DNA from: Mesorhizobium koreense
Lineage (GTDB): Bacteria > Pseudomonadota > Alphaproteobacteria > Rhizobiales > Rhizobiaceae
Direction: 5' to 3'
Assembly: GCF_031656215.1 (NCBI RefSeq)
Contig: NZ_CP134228.1
Coordinates: forward strand, 1,116,001 to 1,180,000
DNA length: 64,000 nucleotides
Positions 8,765 through 19,243 of this stretch are shown piece after piece; within the stretch, counting starts at the first letter, position 1; every line of letters starts with the position of its first letter. Both the position numbers and the translations under genes were made by a program. The notes beneath the pieces were generated by a model. That model searched no databases. It was not told where the DNA came from and saw only the letters and a program-made list of their open reading frames with translations.

Positions 8765-9547
8765 CTACAGGATCTGTTCGAGGAACGCGCGCGTCCGCGC
8801 CTCATGAGGGGCATGGAAAATCTGCTGCGGGGGGCCTTCCTCGACGATCCGGCCGGATTCCATGAACAGCATCCGCTGGGCGATTTCGCGGGCGAACCCC
8901 ATCTCGTGGGTCACTACCGCCATCGTCATGCCTTCGCCCGCGAGTTCGCGCATCAGGTCGAGGATGCCGCTCACGGTTTCCGGGTCCAGCGCCGAAGTCG
9001 GCTCGTCGAAAAGCATGATCTTCGGGTCCATAGCGAGCGCGCGGGCGATGGCCACGCGTTGCTGCTGTCCGCCGGAGAGTTGGGCAGGGTAGTGCCCGGC
9101 GCGGTCGCCGATCCCCACTTTCGCGAGCAGCTCGTGCGCTCGCCGAAGGGCATCGGCGCGTGAGCGGCGCCGCACCACCACCTGCGGCAGAACGACATTG
9201 TCGAGCGCCGTGCGGTGCTGGAACAGATTGAAAAGCTGGAACACCATCCCGACCTCGGCGCGCAACGCGTTCAGGTCGGCGCCGGGCTCGGCGATGGAAA
9301 CACCATCGACCACGATGCGGCCGGAATCGATCGTCTCCAGCGCGTTCAGCGTGCGCAGGAACGTGCTCTTGCCGGATCCGGACGGGCCGAAGATCACCAG
9401 CACCTCGCCATGCGCCAGTTCTGTCGTTACCCCGTCGAGCGCGAGATGGGACCGGCCATCGGCCAGCCGATAGGTCTTGCGGACGTTTTCGGCGACCACG
9501 ATGGGCCGTGAATCGGAACCTGCCGCGGCCGGCGCGGCTTTGCCCAT
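8765..9547 (-). CDS. Polar amino acid ABC transporter ATP-binding protein
   Basis: 260 residues from the ATG at 9547, where GGAAGCAGG precedes the start; the frame stays open upstream for 40 more codons, but that extension has no family counterpart. Walker A (GPSGSGKST), the signature LSGGQQQR, Walker B ([12 protein letters not shown]) and the H-loop (VVTHEMGFA) are all intact. It is a GlnQ/HisP-type ATPase that powers import by the two permeases downstream. It is first in its operon and divergent from the nitrilase gene; a perfect palindrome at 9676-9694 lies between the two starts and could control both. Confidence 0.9.
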   Translation of the reverse strand: MGKAAPAAAGSDSRPIVVAENVRKTYRLADGRSHLALDGVTTELAHGEVLVIFGPSGSGKSTFLRTLNALETIDSGRIVVDGVSIAEPGADLNALRAEVGMVFQLFNLFQHRTALDNVVLPQVVVRRRSRADALRRAHELLAKVGIGDRAGHYPAQLSGGQQQRVAIARALAMDPKIMLFDEPTSALDPETVSGILDLMRELAGEGMTMAVVTHEMGFAREIAQRMLFMESGRIVEEGPPQQIFHAPHEARTRAFLEQIL

Positions 9548-9675
9548 CCTGCTTCCGGCACTTCCGGCTGCAGCCAATGGCCCCTCTCCTCCGGCCAAGA
9601 ATTCCCTCCCGAGCGCCTTTTGCTTATATCTTCGGCGCGCCGCATGAAAGCCGATCCGCAGGGGCAAGACAAGCC

Positions 9676-9694
9676 ATTTCGCAGGATGCGAAAT
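9676..9694. promoter_or_regulatory. Palindromic operator candidate between nitrilase and ABC transporter genes
   Basis: The site reads ATTTCGCAggaTGCGAAAT: two perfect 8-base arms with a 3-base spacer. It sits in the 229-base divergent promoter region, 83 bases before the nitrilase start and 129 bases before the chosen ATPase start. The shape resembles operators of Lrp/AsnC-type or similar dimeric regulators. No regulator gene lies next to it, so the binding protein is unknown. The palindrome is seen directly; the regulatory role is inference. Confidence 0.5.
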
Positions 9695-9776
9695 CCGTTC
9701 GTGCCTCAGGTGGCGACGCGGGAAAGATTGGTCTAGCCTCGCCCATCAGCTTTGCAATTCAGTCCGGAGAAACCAG

Positions 9777-10724
9777 ATGCCGTTTCGCGCCGCAGTCGTT
9801 CAGATCGGTTCCGTGCCTTTCGACAAGGAAGCCACCGTAGAAAAGGTGGTGCGCTATATCAACGAAGGTGCAGCGACCGGGGCGAAGCTGCTGGTCTTTC
9901 CCGAAGCGCTGGTCTCGGCCTATCCGAAGGGCGCCGATTTCGGCGCGCGGGTCGGCGGCCGTCTACCGCGCGGGCGTGACGATTTCCTGCGCTATCACAA
10001 GAGTGCGATCGACGTTCCCGGGCCGGAGGTCGGTGAGATCGCAGCCGCCGCGCGCGAGGCGGGCGTACATGTCGTGATCGGTGTCATCGAGCGCGATTCC
10101 GGCACACTCTACTGCACCGTTCTCTTCTTCGGACCCGAACAAGGCTATCTCGGCAAGCACCGCAAGCTGATGCCGACGGCTTCGGAGCGGCTGATCTGGG
10201 GTTTTGGCGACGGCTCGACCTTGCCAGTCTACGACACCGCGATCGGCCGCCTCGGTTCGGTGATCTGCTGGGAAAACTACATGCCGCTGATGCGCACCGC
10301 GATGTATGCCAAGAAGATCCAGCTCTATTGCGCGCCGACGGCCGACGACCGTGACACATGGCAGGCGACGATGCGGCATATCGCGCTCGAAGGCCGCTGT
10401 TTCGTGCTGTCGGCCTGCCAGTATATCACGCGCGGCGCCTTCCCCGACGATTATGACGCGATCCAGGGCGACGAGCCGGATACGGTGCTGATGCGCGGCG
10501 GCAGCCTGATCGTGTCGCCGCTCGGCGAAGTGCTGGCCGGCCCCAACTTCGACTGCGAGTGTATCCTGACCGCCGATCTGAACCTCGACGACATCACCCG
10601 TGGCAAATACGATTTCGACGCGGTCGGGCACTATGCCAGGCCGGATGTGTTCCGCCTGCTGGTAGATGAGAGCGCGAAGCCGGCGATGCTGAACAGCGTC
10701 GGCTTTGCCGAAAGCGGGGAGTGA
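9777..10724 (+). CDS. Nitrilase / carbon-nitrogen hydrolase
   Basis: 315 residues, about the usual length for bacterial nitrilases. The catalytic triad is clear: Glu43 in FPEAL, Lys130 in HRKLMPT, and Cys164 in VICWENYMP. The HRKLMPT and CWEN-Y-MPL contexts are those of true nitrilases (nitrile to carboxylate plus ammonia) rather than amidases or carbamoylases. Start ATG at 9777, preceded by CGGAGAAACC. It is divergent from the amino-acid ABC operon and shares its promoter region with it. Its end is only 10 bases from the convergent MFS gene. The natural nitrile is not known; aliphatic, aryl-aceto- and cyano-amino-acid nitriles are all possible. Confidence 0.88.
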   Translation: MPFRAAVVQIGSVPFDKEATVEKVVRYINEGAATGAKLLVFPEALVSAYPKGADFGARVGGRLPRGRDDFLRYHKSAIDVPGPEVGEIAAAAREAGVHVVIGVIERDSGTLYCTVLFFGPEQGYLGKHRKLMPTASERLIWGFGDGSTLPVYDTAIGRLGSVICWENYMPLMRTAMYAKKIQLYCAPTADDRDTWQATMRHIALEGRCFVLSACQYITRGAFPDDYDAIQGDEPDTVLMRGGSLIVSPLGEVLAGPNFDCECILTADLNLDDITRGKYDFDAVGHYARPDVFRLLVDESAKPAMLNSVGFAESGE

Positions 10725-10734
10725 AACCGCTTCC

Positions 10735-12126
10735 TTAATCCTGCTGTTCTTTCGGTTTCGCCGACCAGGCGAAGGCGGCACAAGCGATCTGGACGCAGCC
10801 GCCGAGCAGCATGGCCGCGCATAGGCCGGTTTCCTCTCCTCCGGCAAAGGCGAATACCGAGCCGAGAATGGCGACGCCGACGGTGGCGCCCGCCATGCGG
10901 GCGACATTGATCAGCGAGGAAGCCGTGCCCGAACGGGATGCGGCGACCGCGCCCACCGCGATGCCCATCAGCGGCCCGGTCGCGATGCCCATGCCGAGGC
11001 CGGTCAGCGTCAGACCTATCTCCTCCGCCGGGAAACTGGACAAAGTAGCGCCGATGGCGATCAGCAGTAGGCCGAGCCCGATGATGGAGACGCCGCCGCT
11101 CGTCACGATCCGCGTCCCGAAGCTGCGTACCAATGCGCCCGTAAACGGCGAGACGAGTACGAATATGAGCGCCATCGACATCATGGCGAGGCCGGCCTGC
11201 GTGGCGTTCAGGCCTCCGGTGCTCTGCCAGGTCAGCGGCAAGAGGAAAAGGGTCCCGTACATGCCGAAGGTCATGCCGGCGGTGGCGACCGCGGCACCAC
11301 GAAATTCGCGGATGCGGAAAATATCGAGCGGCACGAGCGCAGCGGCGCCCTTGGCCGCCTCGACCCTGACGAAGAGGATGGCCGAGATCGCGCTGACGGC
11401 AAGGGCAAGCGCGGCTTCGGTCCATGAGGCATGCGATTCGATTGCGGCATAGGCGAGCGCTCCCAACGCGATCATGCCAAGCGCCTGCGCCGATGCATCG
11501 AAACGGCGGCCGACGGGATCGCGTGATTCGGGGATCGAAATGGGCGCCAGGAACAGGGCCGCCGCACCGAGCGGAATGGCGATGAGGAAGACGCTCGACC
11601 AGCCGAAATGATGGATCAGGACACCGCCAAGCGTCGGCCCGATGGCAAGCGCCAGCCCGTTGCATGCCGCCCAGATGCCGAGCGCGCGTCCACGCTCGGC
11701 CGGCTGCTGCCAGACCACGCGGATGTTCGCAAGCGATGCCGGGATGATGAGGGCCGCTCCAAGGCCTGCCACGGCGCGGGCCGTAATGAGGATTGCGATG
11801 GAGGGCGCGAAGGCGCAACCGAGCGAGGCGAGCGTCAGGACAAGGCCGCCTGCCATGAAAATGAGTCGCCGGCCGTAGAGATCGGCAAGAAGGCCTCCGG
11901 TCAAAAGGAGAACGGCGTAAACGAGGTTGTAGCTGTCGATAACCCATTGCATGGCGCCGACGCCGGCATCGAAATAGGCGCCGATCGGCCGCATGGCTAG
12001 GTTGACCACAGCCGTGTCGACCTGAGCGACGAGAACCGCGAGACAGAGCGCAATCAGGGCGAGTTGGCGATGCCCCGCGCTTCGGGCCGGAGAGCCGTCC
12101 ACGATCCTTGTATCGATTATGTTCAC
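10735..12126 (-). CDS. MFS transporter, DHA2 (14-TMS) drug:H+ antiporter type
   Basis: 463 residues from a GTG at 12126, chosen because AGGGAG lies six bases upstream; the open frame runs 48 codons further to an ATG at 12270, so a longer start is possible. Features of DHA2 exporters: a motif D1-like AQVDTAVVNLA in TM1, motif A GGLLADLYGRR after TM2, and a total length suited to 14 spans. Such proteins extrude hydrophobic or toxic compounds in exchange for protons. It converges on the nitrilase gene with a 10-base gap. A role in resistance to a nitrile or its product is only a guess from position. Confidence 0.85.
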   Translation of the reverse strand: MNIIDTRIVDGSPARSAGHRQLALIALCLAVLVAQVDTAVVNLAMRPIGAYFDAGVGAMQWVIDSYNLVYAVLLLTGGLLADLYGRRLIFMAGGLVLTLASLGCAFAPSIAILITARAVAGLGAALIIPASLANIRVVWQQPAERGRALGIWAACNGLALAIGPTLGGVLIHHFGWSSVFLIAIPLGAAALFLAPISIPESRDPVGRRFDASAQALGMIALGALAYAAIESHASWTEAALALAVSAISAILFVRVEAAKGAAALVPLDIFRIREFRGAAVATAGMTFGMYGTLFLLPLTWQSTGGLNATQAGLAMMSMALIFVLVSPFTGALVRSFGTRIVTSGGVSIIGLGLLLIAIGATLSSFPAEEIGLTLTGLGMGIATGPLMGIAVGAVAASRSGTASSLINVARMAGATVGVAILGSVFAFAGGEETGLCAAMLLGGCVQIACAAFAWSAKPKEQQD

Positions 12127-12407
12127 CGCAGGCTCCCTCTGCTTTTGTTTCGACAGAGTTTGTAAGGGCAAAGCGGGCGAAGATGCTTCGGTTCTGATCG
12201 AACTGTGCATGTCGACCGGTCGCGCGAATCCACTTTGCCAATCTAGGGCCGGACCCCCATTGCCGCCCACCCGGTTTTGTCAGGAGACTTTGCCGCCGCA
12301 AATCCGGCTTGCTTTCCCTCCTACCCGTCGCTGCGCGGAGTTCCCGCTTGACTTCATTTGCCCGCACCCTTCAATGCGGGCGGAGACGTCGCTTCGAGGG
12401 GATATGG

Positions 12408-12803
12408 ATGGAGCTTTCCTTTCCGTGGCCGATGAGCCAGGGCGAATGGCTAGCCTGGATTTCGGCCGCGGTGACCGTTCTCCTCGGCGTCTTTTTTCTG
12501 TTTGCCGCGGGTACGGGGCTGAAGGCGCTGCGCTTGCAGACCGCGCCGGACCGGCCGCAGGCGCTGGCGGAAGTGTGCGGCCGTGTGGCGGGCTTCTATC
12601 TTGGCCTCGGGCTAGCCGCGATCCTGCTCGCCCAGCCGCTGATCTATATGGCGCTCGGCTTTGCCTGGGCGTTTACGGCATTCGGCCGACTGGTCTCGAT
12701 GCTCTCAGACGGCGGCGGCAGGCTCTACAATCTCGTCCTATTGGTCGTGGAGGTCGTGCTGGCGGCGTTGCCACTTCTCTTCGCCTTCGGACTGGTGTCG
12801 TAG
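12408..12803 (+). CDS. Small four-span membrane protein, DUF4345-like
   Basis: 131 residues from ATG 12408, with AGGGGAT upstream. Hydrophobic segments at about residues 12-33, 53-72, 73-90 and 100-124 indicate four membrane spans. The pattern of a short first hairpin, then a conserved GR-x-AGFYLGLGLA segment and LGFAWAFTAFGRLVSML fits the small DUF4345 family; the family name is a moderate-confidence recognition and no function is known. It stands alone between the divergent MFS gene and the atp operon. A GCCCGCA/TGCGGGC stem (12360-12381) lies in its leader. Confidence 0.6.
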   Translation: MELSFPWPMSQGEWLAWISAAVTVLLGVFFLFAAGTGLKALRLQTAPDRPQALAEVCGRVAGFYLGLGLAAILLAQPLIYMALGFAWAFTAFGRLVSMLSDGGGRLYNLVLLVVEVVLAALPLLFAFGLVS

Positions 12804-13031
12804 AATCCCTACGAGCGACGGCCGGGCGGGGCTGCGACAATCCTTACCAAAGTGCGGGATCGCACGGTGTTGCGAGTCGGAATAGCCTGTGCTAGACGGC
12901 AGGCGACATTCGATCGGGGGATGCGGCATGTTCATTCGCACGGTCGGGAAATATCAACAAAGTCAAGGGTTTAGCCGCGATTTGTAGCTGGCGCGCGAAA
13001 TCCTGACAGCCAGCCGAGAGAAAAACCGTCC

Positions 13032-13592
13032 GTGGCACAGTCCGGTTCGCTCATCTCAGGTGTCGCAGAGCGCTATGCGGGCTCGCTTTTCGAGCTTGCC
13101 CGGCAGGAAAACTCCGTCTCGAAAGTCGAGGCCGACCTCGGCCGGTTCGAGGAACTGCTGGACGGCAGCGACGACCTGAAGCGGCTGATCTCAAGCCCCG
13201 TCTTCTCCGCCGAGGATCAGCTTCACGCCATTTCTGCCATCGCCGACAAAGCGAAAATCACCGGTCTTGCGGGCAATTTCCTACGCGTCGTGGCGAAGAA
13301 CCGACGGCTTTTCGCGGTGCCGGGCATGATCCGCGCCTTCCGCCAGATCGCGGCCGAAGCCCGCGGCGAGGTGGCCGGCGAGGTGACATCCGCGCACAGG
13401 CTGACGCCGGCGCAGGAAAAGGAATTGAAGGCGACGCTGAAATCGATCGCGGGCAAGGATGTCGCGATCAGCGTTTCGGTAGACCCCTCGCTGCTCGGCG
13501 GCATGATCGTCAAGATCGGCTCGCGCCAGATAGACACTTCGCTCAGAACCAAACTGAATTCGCTCAAGCTTGCACTTAAAGAGGTCGGCTGA
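13032..13592 (+). CDS. atpH: ATP synthase F1 subunit delta
   Basis: 186 residues with a GTG start. The delta/OSCP fold is recognisable from [15 protein letters not shown] at the N-terminus and the C-terminal segment [22 protein letters not shown]. Delta ties the F1 head to the F0 b subunits of the peripheral stalk. It opens the atpHAGDC operon; F0 genes are elsewhere, as is normal for alphaproteobacteria. Its TGA overlaps the atpA ATG (TGATG), so translation is coupled. The 228 bases upstream hold a weak promoter candidate (TTGCGA at 12870, CTAGAC at 12892) and no gene. Confidence 0.95.
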   Translation: MAQSGSLISGVAERYAGSLFELARQENSVSKVEADLGRFEELLDGSDDLKRLISSPVFSAEDQLHAISAIADKAKITGLAGNFLRVVAKNRRLFAVPGMIRAFRQIAAEARGEVAGEVTSAHRLTPAQEKELKATLKSIAGKDVAISVSVDPSLLGGMIVKIGSRQIDTSLRTKLNSLKLALKEVG

Positions 13593-15121
13593 TGGATATC
13601 CGCGCCGCGGAAATTTCCGCAATCCTGAAAGATCAGATCAAGAATTTCGGCCGCGAGGCCGAGGTCACGGAAGTCGGCCAGGTGCTCTCCGTCGGTGACG
13701 GCATCGCCCGCGTCTACGGCCTCGACAACGTCCAGGCCGGCGAGATGGTGGAGTTCCCCGGTGGCATCCGCGGCATGGCGCTCAACCTCGAGAGCGACAA
13801 TGTCGGTGTCGTCATCTTCGGTAACGACCGCGACATCAAGGAAGGCGATACGGTCAAGCGCACCGGCGCCATCGTCGACGTTCCGGTCGGGCCGGAACTC
13901 CTCGGCCGCGTTGTCGACGCGCTCGGCAACCCGATCGACGGCAAGGGGCCGATCAAGGCCAAGGAGCGCAAGCGCGTCGACGTGAAGGCGCCCGGCATCA
14001 TTCCGCGCAAGTCGGTGCACGAGCCGATGTCGACCGGCCTCAAGGCGATCGACGCGCTTATCCCGATCGGTCGCGGCCAGCGCGAGCTGGTCATCGGCGA
14101 CCGCCAGACCGGCAAGACCGCCATCATCCTCGACAGCTTCCTCAACCAGAAGCCGCTCAACGAAGGCGACGACGAGAGCGCCAAGCTCTACTGCGTCTAT
14201 GTCGCCGTCGGCCAGAAGCGCTCGACGGTCGCGCAGTTCGTCAAGGTCCTGGAAGAGCGCGGCGCGCTCGAATATTCGATCGTCGTCGCCGCCACCGCTT
14301 CCGACCCGGCCCCGATGCAGTTCCTGGCGCCGTTTGCCGGCTGCACGATGGGCGAATATTTCCGCGACAACGGCAAGCATGCGCTGATCGGTTATGACGA
14401 TCTCTCCAAGCAGGCCGTGGCCTACCGCCAGATGTCGCTCCTGCTTCGCCGCCCGCCGGGACGCGAGGCCTATCCGGGCGACGTCTTCTACCTGCATTCG
14501 CGCCTGCTCGAACGTGCCGCGAAGATGAACGACGACAATGGCGGCGGTTCGCTTACCGCGCTGCCGATCATCGAGACGCAGGCGAACGACGTGTCGGCCT
14601 ACATCCCGACCAACGTGATCTCGATCACCGACGGCCAGATCTTCCTGGAGACGAATCTGTTCTTCCAGGGTATCCGTCCGGCCGTGAACGTAGGCTTGTC
14701 GGTGTCACGCGTTGGCTCCGCCGCCCAGATCAAGGCGATGAAGCAGGTCGCGGGCTCCATCAAGGGCGAGCTTGCACAGTACCGCGAGATGGCGGCCTTC
14801 GCGCAGTTCGGCTCCGACCTCGACGCGGCGACCCAGCGTCTGCTCAACCGCGGCGCACGCCTGACCGAGCTCCTGAAGCAGCCGCAATTCTCGCCGCTCA
14901 AGACGGAAGAGCAGGTCGCGGTGATCTTCGCCGGCGTCAACGGCTATCTCGACAAGCTTGCGGTCGCCGATGTCGGCCGTTTCGAGCAGGGCCTGCTTGC
15001 CCATATGCGCTCGGAAGGCAAGGCCGTACTCGACGCGATCCGTAAGGAGAAGGCGCTTTCCGACGATCTGCGCGACAAGCTGAAGGCCCAGATCGACGCC
15101 TTCGCCAAGAACTTCGCCTGA
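13592..15121 (+). CDS. atpA: ATP synthase F1 subunit alpha
   Basis: 509 residues, the standard length. Walker A GDRQTGKT is at residues 169-176, and the family signature [17 protein letters not shown] follows near 360-376. Alpha forms the alpha3beta3 hexamer and carries the non-catalytic nucleotide sites; the arginine finger lies in the [11 protein letters not shown] region. It sits on the cytoplasmic side of the inner membrane. Start is fixed by the TGATG overlap with atpH. Second gene of the F1 operon. Confidence 0.97.
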   Translation: MDIRAAEISAILKDQIKNFGREAEVTEVGQVLSVGDGIARVYGLDNVQAGEMVEFPGGIRGMALNLESDNVGVVIFGNDRDIKEGDTVKRTGAIVDVPVGPELLGRVVDALGNPIDGKGPIKAKERKRVDVKAPGIIPRKSVHEPMSTGLKAIDALIPIGRGQRELVIGDRQTGKTAIILDSFLNQKPLNEGDDESAKLYCVYVAVGQKRSTVAQFVKVLEERGALEYSIVVAATASDPAPMQFLAPFAGCTMGEYFRDNGKHALIGYDDLSKQAVAYRQMSLLLRRPPGREAYPGDVFYLHSRLLERAAKMNDDNGGGSLTALPIIETQANDVSAYIPTNVISITDGQIFLETNLFFQGIRPAVNVGLSVSRVGSAAQIKAMKQVAGSIKGELAQYREMAAFAQFGSDLDAATQRLLNRGARLTELLKQPQFSPLKTEEQVAVIFAGVNGYLDKLAVADVGRFEQGLLAHMRSEGKAVLDAIRKEKALSDDLRDKLKAQIDAFAKNFA

Positions 15122-15143
15122 CGCTTAAGGACGGGTTTCGGGC

Positions 15144-16028
15144 ATGGCGTCACTAAAGGACCTGCGTAACCGTATCGCCTCGGTCAAGGCGACGCAGAAG
15201 ATCACCAAGGCGATGCAGATGGTCGCCGCGGCGAAGCTGCGCCGTGCCCAGGAGGCTGCGGAGGCGGCAAGGCCGTATTCGGAGCGCATGGCGACCGTGC
15301 TTGCCAATGTCACGCGCACGATCAGTGCCGGCTCGGACGTGCCGGCGCTGATGGGCGGCACCGGCAAGGACGCCGTCCACCTGCTGGTCGTCTGTACGGC
15401 GGAGCGCGGCCTTTGCGGCGGTTTCAACAGCCAGATCGCGCGTCTTGCGCGCGATCATGTGCGGCACCTTCTGGCCGAGGGCAAAACGGTCAAGATCCTC
15501 TGCGTCGGCAAGAAGGGTTTCGACATCCTGCGCCGCGATTTCGGCGCCATGATCATCGACCGGGTCGACCTCCGCGAGGTGAAGCAGATCGGCTTCGCTA
15601 ATGCCGACGCGATCGCGCAAAAGGTGATCGGGCTCTTCAACGCCGGCGAGTTCGATGTCTGCACGCTGTTCTATTCGCAGTTCAAGTCGGTGATCTCACA
15701 GATCCCGACGGCGCACCAGCTTATCCCGCTGAAGACCGAGGCTGCCGCCGAGGAAGATGCGGGCACGGACGGGGCGATCTACGAATATGAGCCCGATGCC
15801 AGCGAGATCCTCGGCGATCTCATCCCGCGCAACATCGCGGTGCAGATTTTCCACGCGCTTCTGGAAAACGCGGCCGGCGAGATGGGCGCCAAGATGACGG
15901 CGATGGATAATGCCACCCGGAACGCGGGCGACATGATCAACCGGTTGTCGATCACCTACAACCGCCAGCGCCAGGCGCAGATCACCAAGGAACTGATCGA
16001 AATCATTTCGGGCGCCGAAGCGCTCTAG
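15144..16028 (+). CDS. atpG: ATP synthase F1 subunit gamma
   Basis: 294 residues. The N-terminal helix [20 protein letters not shown] and the C-terminal helix with [15 protein letters not shown] (signature of gamma) form the central rotor shaft that turns inside the alpha3beta3 ring. AAGGA stands 12 bases before the ATG. The family insertion around residues 200-215 ([20 protein letters not shown], acidic) is normal for alphaproteobacterial gamma. Third gene of the operon; 22 bases after atpA and 23 before atpD. Confidence 0.97.
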   Translation: MASLKDLRNRIASVKATQKITKAMQMVAAAKLRRAQEAAEAARPYSERMATVLANVTRTISAGSDVPALMGGTGKDAVHLLVVCTAERGLCGGFNSQIARLARDHVRHLLAEGKTVKILCVGKKGFDILRRDFGAMIIDRVDLREVKQIGFANADAIAQKVIGLFNAGEFDVCTLFYSQFKSVISQIPTAHQLIPLKTEAAAEEDAGTDGAIYEYEPDASEILGDLIPRNIAVQIFHALLENAAGEMGAKMTAMDNATRNAGDMINRLSITYNRQRQAQITKELIEIISGAEAL

Positions 16029-16048
16029 ACGAACAGGAAAGAGGTTAG

Positions 16049-17653
<1,605 letters not shown>

Positions 17654-17662
17654 GAGAGCGAG

Positions 17663-17743
17663 TAGCGAATAGGGAGTAGCGAATAGGGTTGGTCGAAAGC
17701 TTATGCGGATTTCCTTCGCTATTCGCTATTTCGCTATTCGCTA
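17663..17743 (+). repeat. Inverted repeat (double TAGCGAATAG arms) between atpD and atpC
   Basis: Two direct copies of TAGCGAATAG (17663-17672 and 17677-17686) face two copies of the complement CTATTCGCTA (17719-17728 and 17734-17743). The RNA can form a long hairpin with a loop of about 32 bases. It fills nearly the whole atpD-atpC gap, inside the operon. No T-run follows, so it looks like an intra-operonic repeat that may set mRNA processing or stability, not a terminator. Similar short-unit repeats occur widely between genes in this order. Confidence 0.75.
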
Positions 17744-17750
17744 ATACGCC

Positions 17751-18158
17751 ATGGCTGAATCCTTCAAGTTCGAACTGGTCTCACCGGAACGGCTCCTCGT
17801 TTCGGAGGAAGTCGAGTCCGTCATCGTCCCCGGCAAGGAGGGCGAGATGACGGTGCTCGCCCGCCATATGCCGGTCATGACCACGATGCGGCCGGGACTG
17901 GTCACCGTGAGGACCACGGACGGTCGCACCGAGCGCTACGTCGTCTATGGCGGCTTCGTCGACATATTGCCGGATTCCTGTACGCTCTTGGCGGAATTCT
18001 CCGTGCACGAGAACGATCTCGACCGTGCCGATCTCGGCCGCCGGGTGCAGGAGACGCGGGACGCCATCTCGCAGGCGGAAAGCCCCGAGCACCGGACCAA
18101 GCTCGAGGAATTCCTGCACCAGCTGGTTACACTCGAAAACGCGATGATCCCGGCCTGA
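17751..18158 (+). CDS. atpC: ATP synthase F1 subunit epsilon
   Basis: 135 residues. The N-terminal beta-sandwich (FELVSPERLLVSEEVESVIVP, with GEMTVLARHMPVMT after it) is complete and the C-terminal two-helix part is present. Epsilon caps the rotor and inhibits reverse ATP hydrolysis. Last gene of the operon; it follows atpD after the stem-loop at 17663-17743 and is closed by a strong terminator 20 bases after its stop. Confidence 0.96.
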   Translation: MAESFKFELVSPERLLVSEEVESVIVPGKEGEMTVLARHMPVMTTMRPGLVTVRTTDGRTERYVVYGGFVDILPDSCTLLAEFSVHENDLDRADLGRRVQETRDAISQAESPEHRTKLEEFLHQLVTLENAMIPA

Positions 18159-18179
18159 TTTTTCAACCGGGTTGGATCG

Positions 18180-18207
18180 AAAAAGCGGGCTTCGGCCCGC
18201 TTTTTTT
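18180..18207 (+). terminator. Rho-independent terminator of the atp operon
   Basis: AAAAAGCGGGC, then a TTCG tetraloop, then GCCCGCTTTTTTT. The 6-bp GC stem can be lengthened by A-T pairs, the loop is the very stable UUCG type, and seven T follow. It lies 22 bases after the atpC stop. Confidence 0.92.
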
Positions 18208-18312
18208 GTTGCTGGTGGGCGCGACGATAGAAATTTCGTGAGCTCTTTCATGCGACAGAGTGCATATGGCCGGTCGATTGCCGTTTCGCCCCACCGCGGC
18301 TATGGTTCAAGC

Positions 18313-19071
18313 ATGAGCGATACCACTATCGGCACTGGACGCTGGAGCGATCTCGCCAACCCGACACGGTTCATGGCGCTGGCAGATCGGCTCGTGCCAT
18401 GGTTGGGCGGGCTGTCGGCCGTCATCCTCGCGGTCGGTCTGTGGGCGAGCTTCAACGCGCCTGCGGACTACCAGCAGGGCCTGACGGTCAGGATCATGTA
18501 TATCCACGTGCCCTTCGCGTGGCTTGCCATGCTCTGCTACACGCTGATGGCGGCCTCGGCGCTCGGTACGCTGGTATGGCGTCATCCGCTTGCCGACGTC
18601 GCGCTGAAATCAGCGGCGCCGATCGGGGCGGCCTTTACCTTTCTGGCGCTGGTCACCGGCTCGATCTGGGGCAAGCCAATGTGGGGCACGTGGTGGGTCT
18701 GGGATGCGCGGCTCACTTCCGTCTTCGTGCTGTTCCTCATGTATCTTGGCCTGATCGCGCTGACCCGCGCGCTCGGCGATCCGCAGAAATCGGCGCGCGC
18801 CACGGCAGTCCTGACGCTTGTCGGCTTCATCAACATCCCGATCATCAAATTCTCGGTCGACTGGTGGAACACGCTGCATCAAGGCGAGTCTGTCTTCCGC
18901 CTCGACGGGCCGACCATCGCGCCGAGCATGTTGTGGCCGCTGATGGTGATGGCGGTCGGCTTCACGTTTCTTTTCTTCACGCTGCACATGGCGGCCATGC
19001 GTACGGAAATCCTCAAGCGCCGCGTCGTCACCATGCGGCGGCTCGCCGCCCGCAGCGCCGACAGGGCCTGA
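18313..19071 (+). CDS. ccmC: Haem exporter protein CcmC
   Basis: 252 residues, ATG at 18313. Six membrane spans and the haem-binding tryptophan-rich loop GTWWVWDARLTS (residues 125-136) are characteristic, with His65 (IHVPFAW) in the first periplasmic loop. CcmC loads haem onto CcmE in system I cytochrome c maturation, at the periplasmic face of the inner membrane. ccmD follows one base after the stop. The ccmA and ccmB genes that usually precede ccmC in this order are not here; the atp operon terminator lies upstream instead. Confidence 0.95.
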   Translation: MSDTTIGTGRWSDLANPTRFMALADRLVPWLGGLSAVILAVGLWASFNAPADYQQGLTVRIMYIHVPFAWLAMLCYTLMAASALGTLVWRHPLADVALKSAAPIGAAFTFLALVTGSIWGKPMWGTWWVWDARLTSVFVLFLMYLGLIALTRALGDPQKSARATAVLTLVGFINIPIIKFSVDWWNTLHQGESVFRLDGPTIAPSMLWPLMVMAVGFTFLFFTLHMAAMRTEILKRRVVTMRRLAARSADRA

Positions 19072-19072
19072 C

Positions 19073-19243
19073 ATGGACCATCCCTGGTTCGTCGCCACCG
19101 CCTACGGCATCTCGGCGATCGTGATCGCCGGCCTGATCGGGTGGATCCTGCTCGACGGTCGGGCCCGGCGGCGAGACATTGCCGCGCTCGAGGCGAGCGG
19201 TGTGCGTCGTCGCTCGGCACAGGACAAGAGCAGGCAGGCGTGA
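19073..19243 (+). CDS. ccmD: Haem exporter accessory protein CcmD
   Basis: 56 residues, found by reading the gap between ccmC and ccmG. It begins MDHPWFVATAYGISAIVIAG, giving one membrane span at about residues 8-27, followed by a basic cytoplasmic tail (DGRARRRDIAALEASGVRRR). Size, single span, the LDGRARRRDIAALE signature and position between ccmC and ccmG all fit CcmD, which stabilises CcmC with CcmE and helps release holo-CcmE. Its stop overlaps the likely GTG start of ccmG (GTGA). Confidence 0.92.
   Translation: MDHPWFVATAYGISAIVIAGLIGWILLDGRARRRDIAALEASGVRRRSAQDKSRQA

Noticed and set aside
12987-13014. GCTGGC/GCCAGC stem before atpH
   Set aside because: A 6-bp stem with a 16-base loop in GC-rich DNA is expected by chance.
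13223-14497. A 424-codon antisense frame over atpH and atpA
   Set aside because: It is the complement of strongly conserved codons; no start signal and no recognisable protein.
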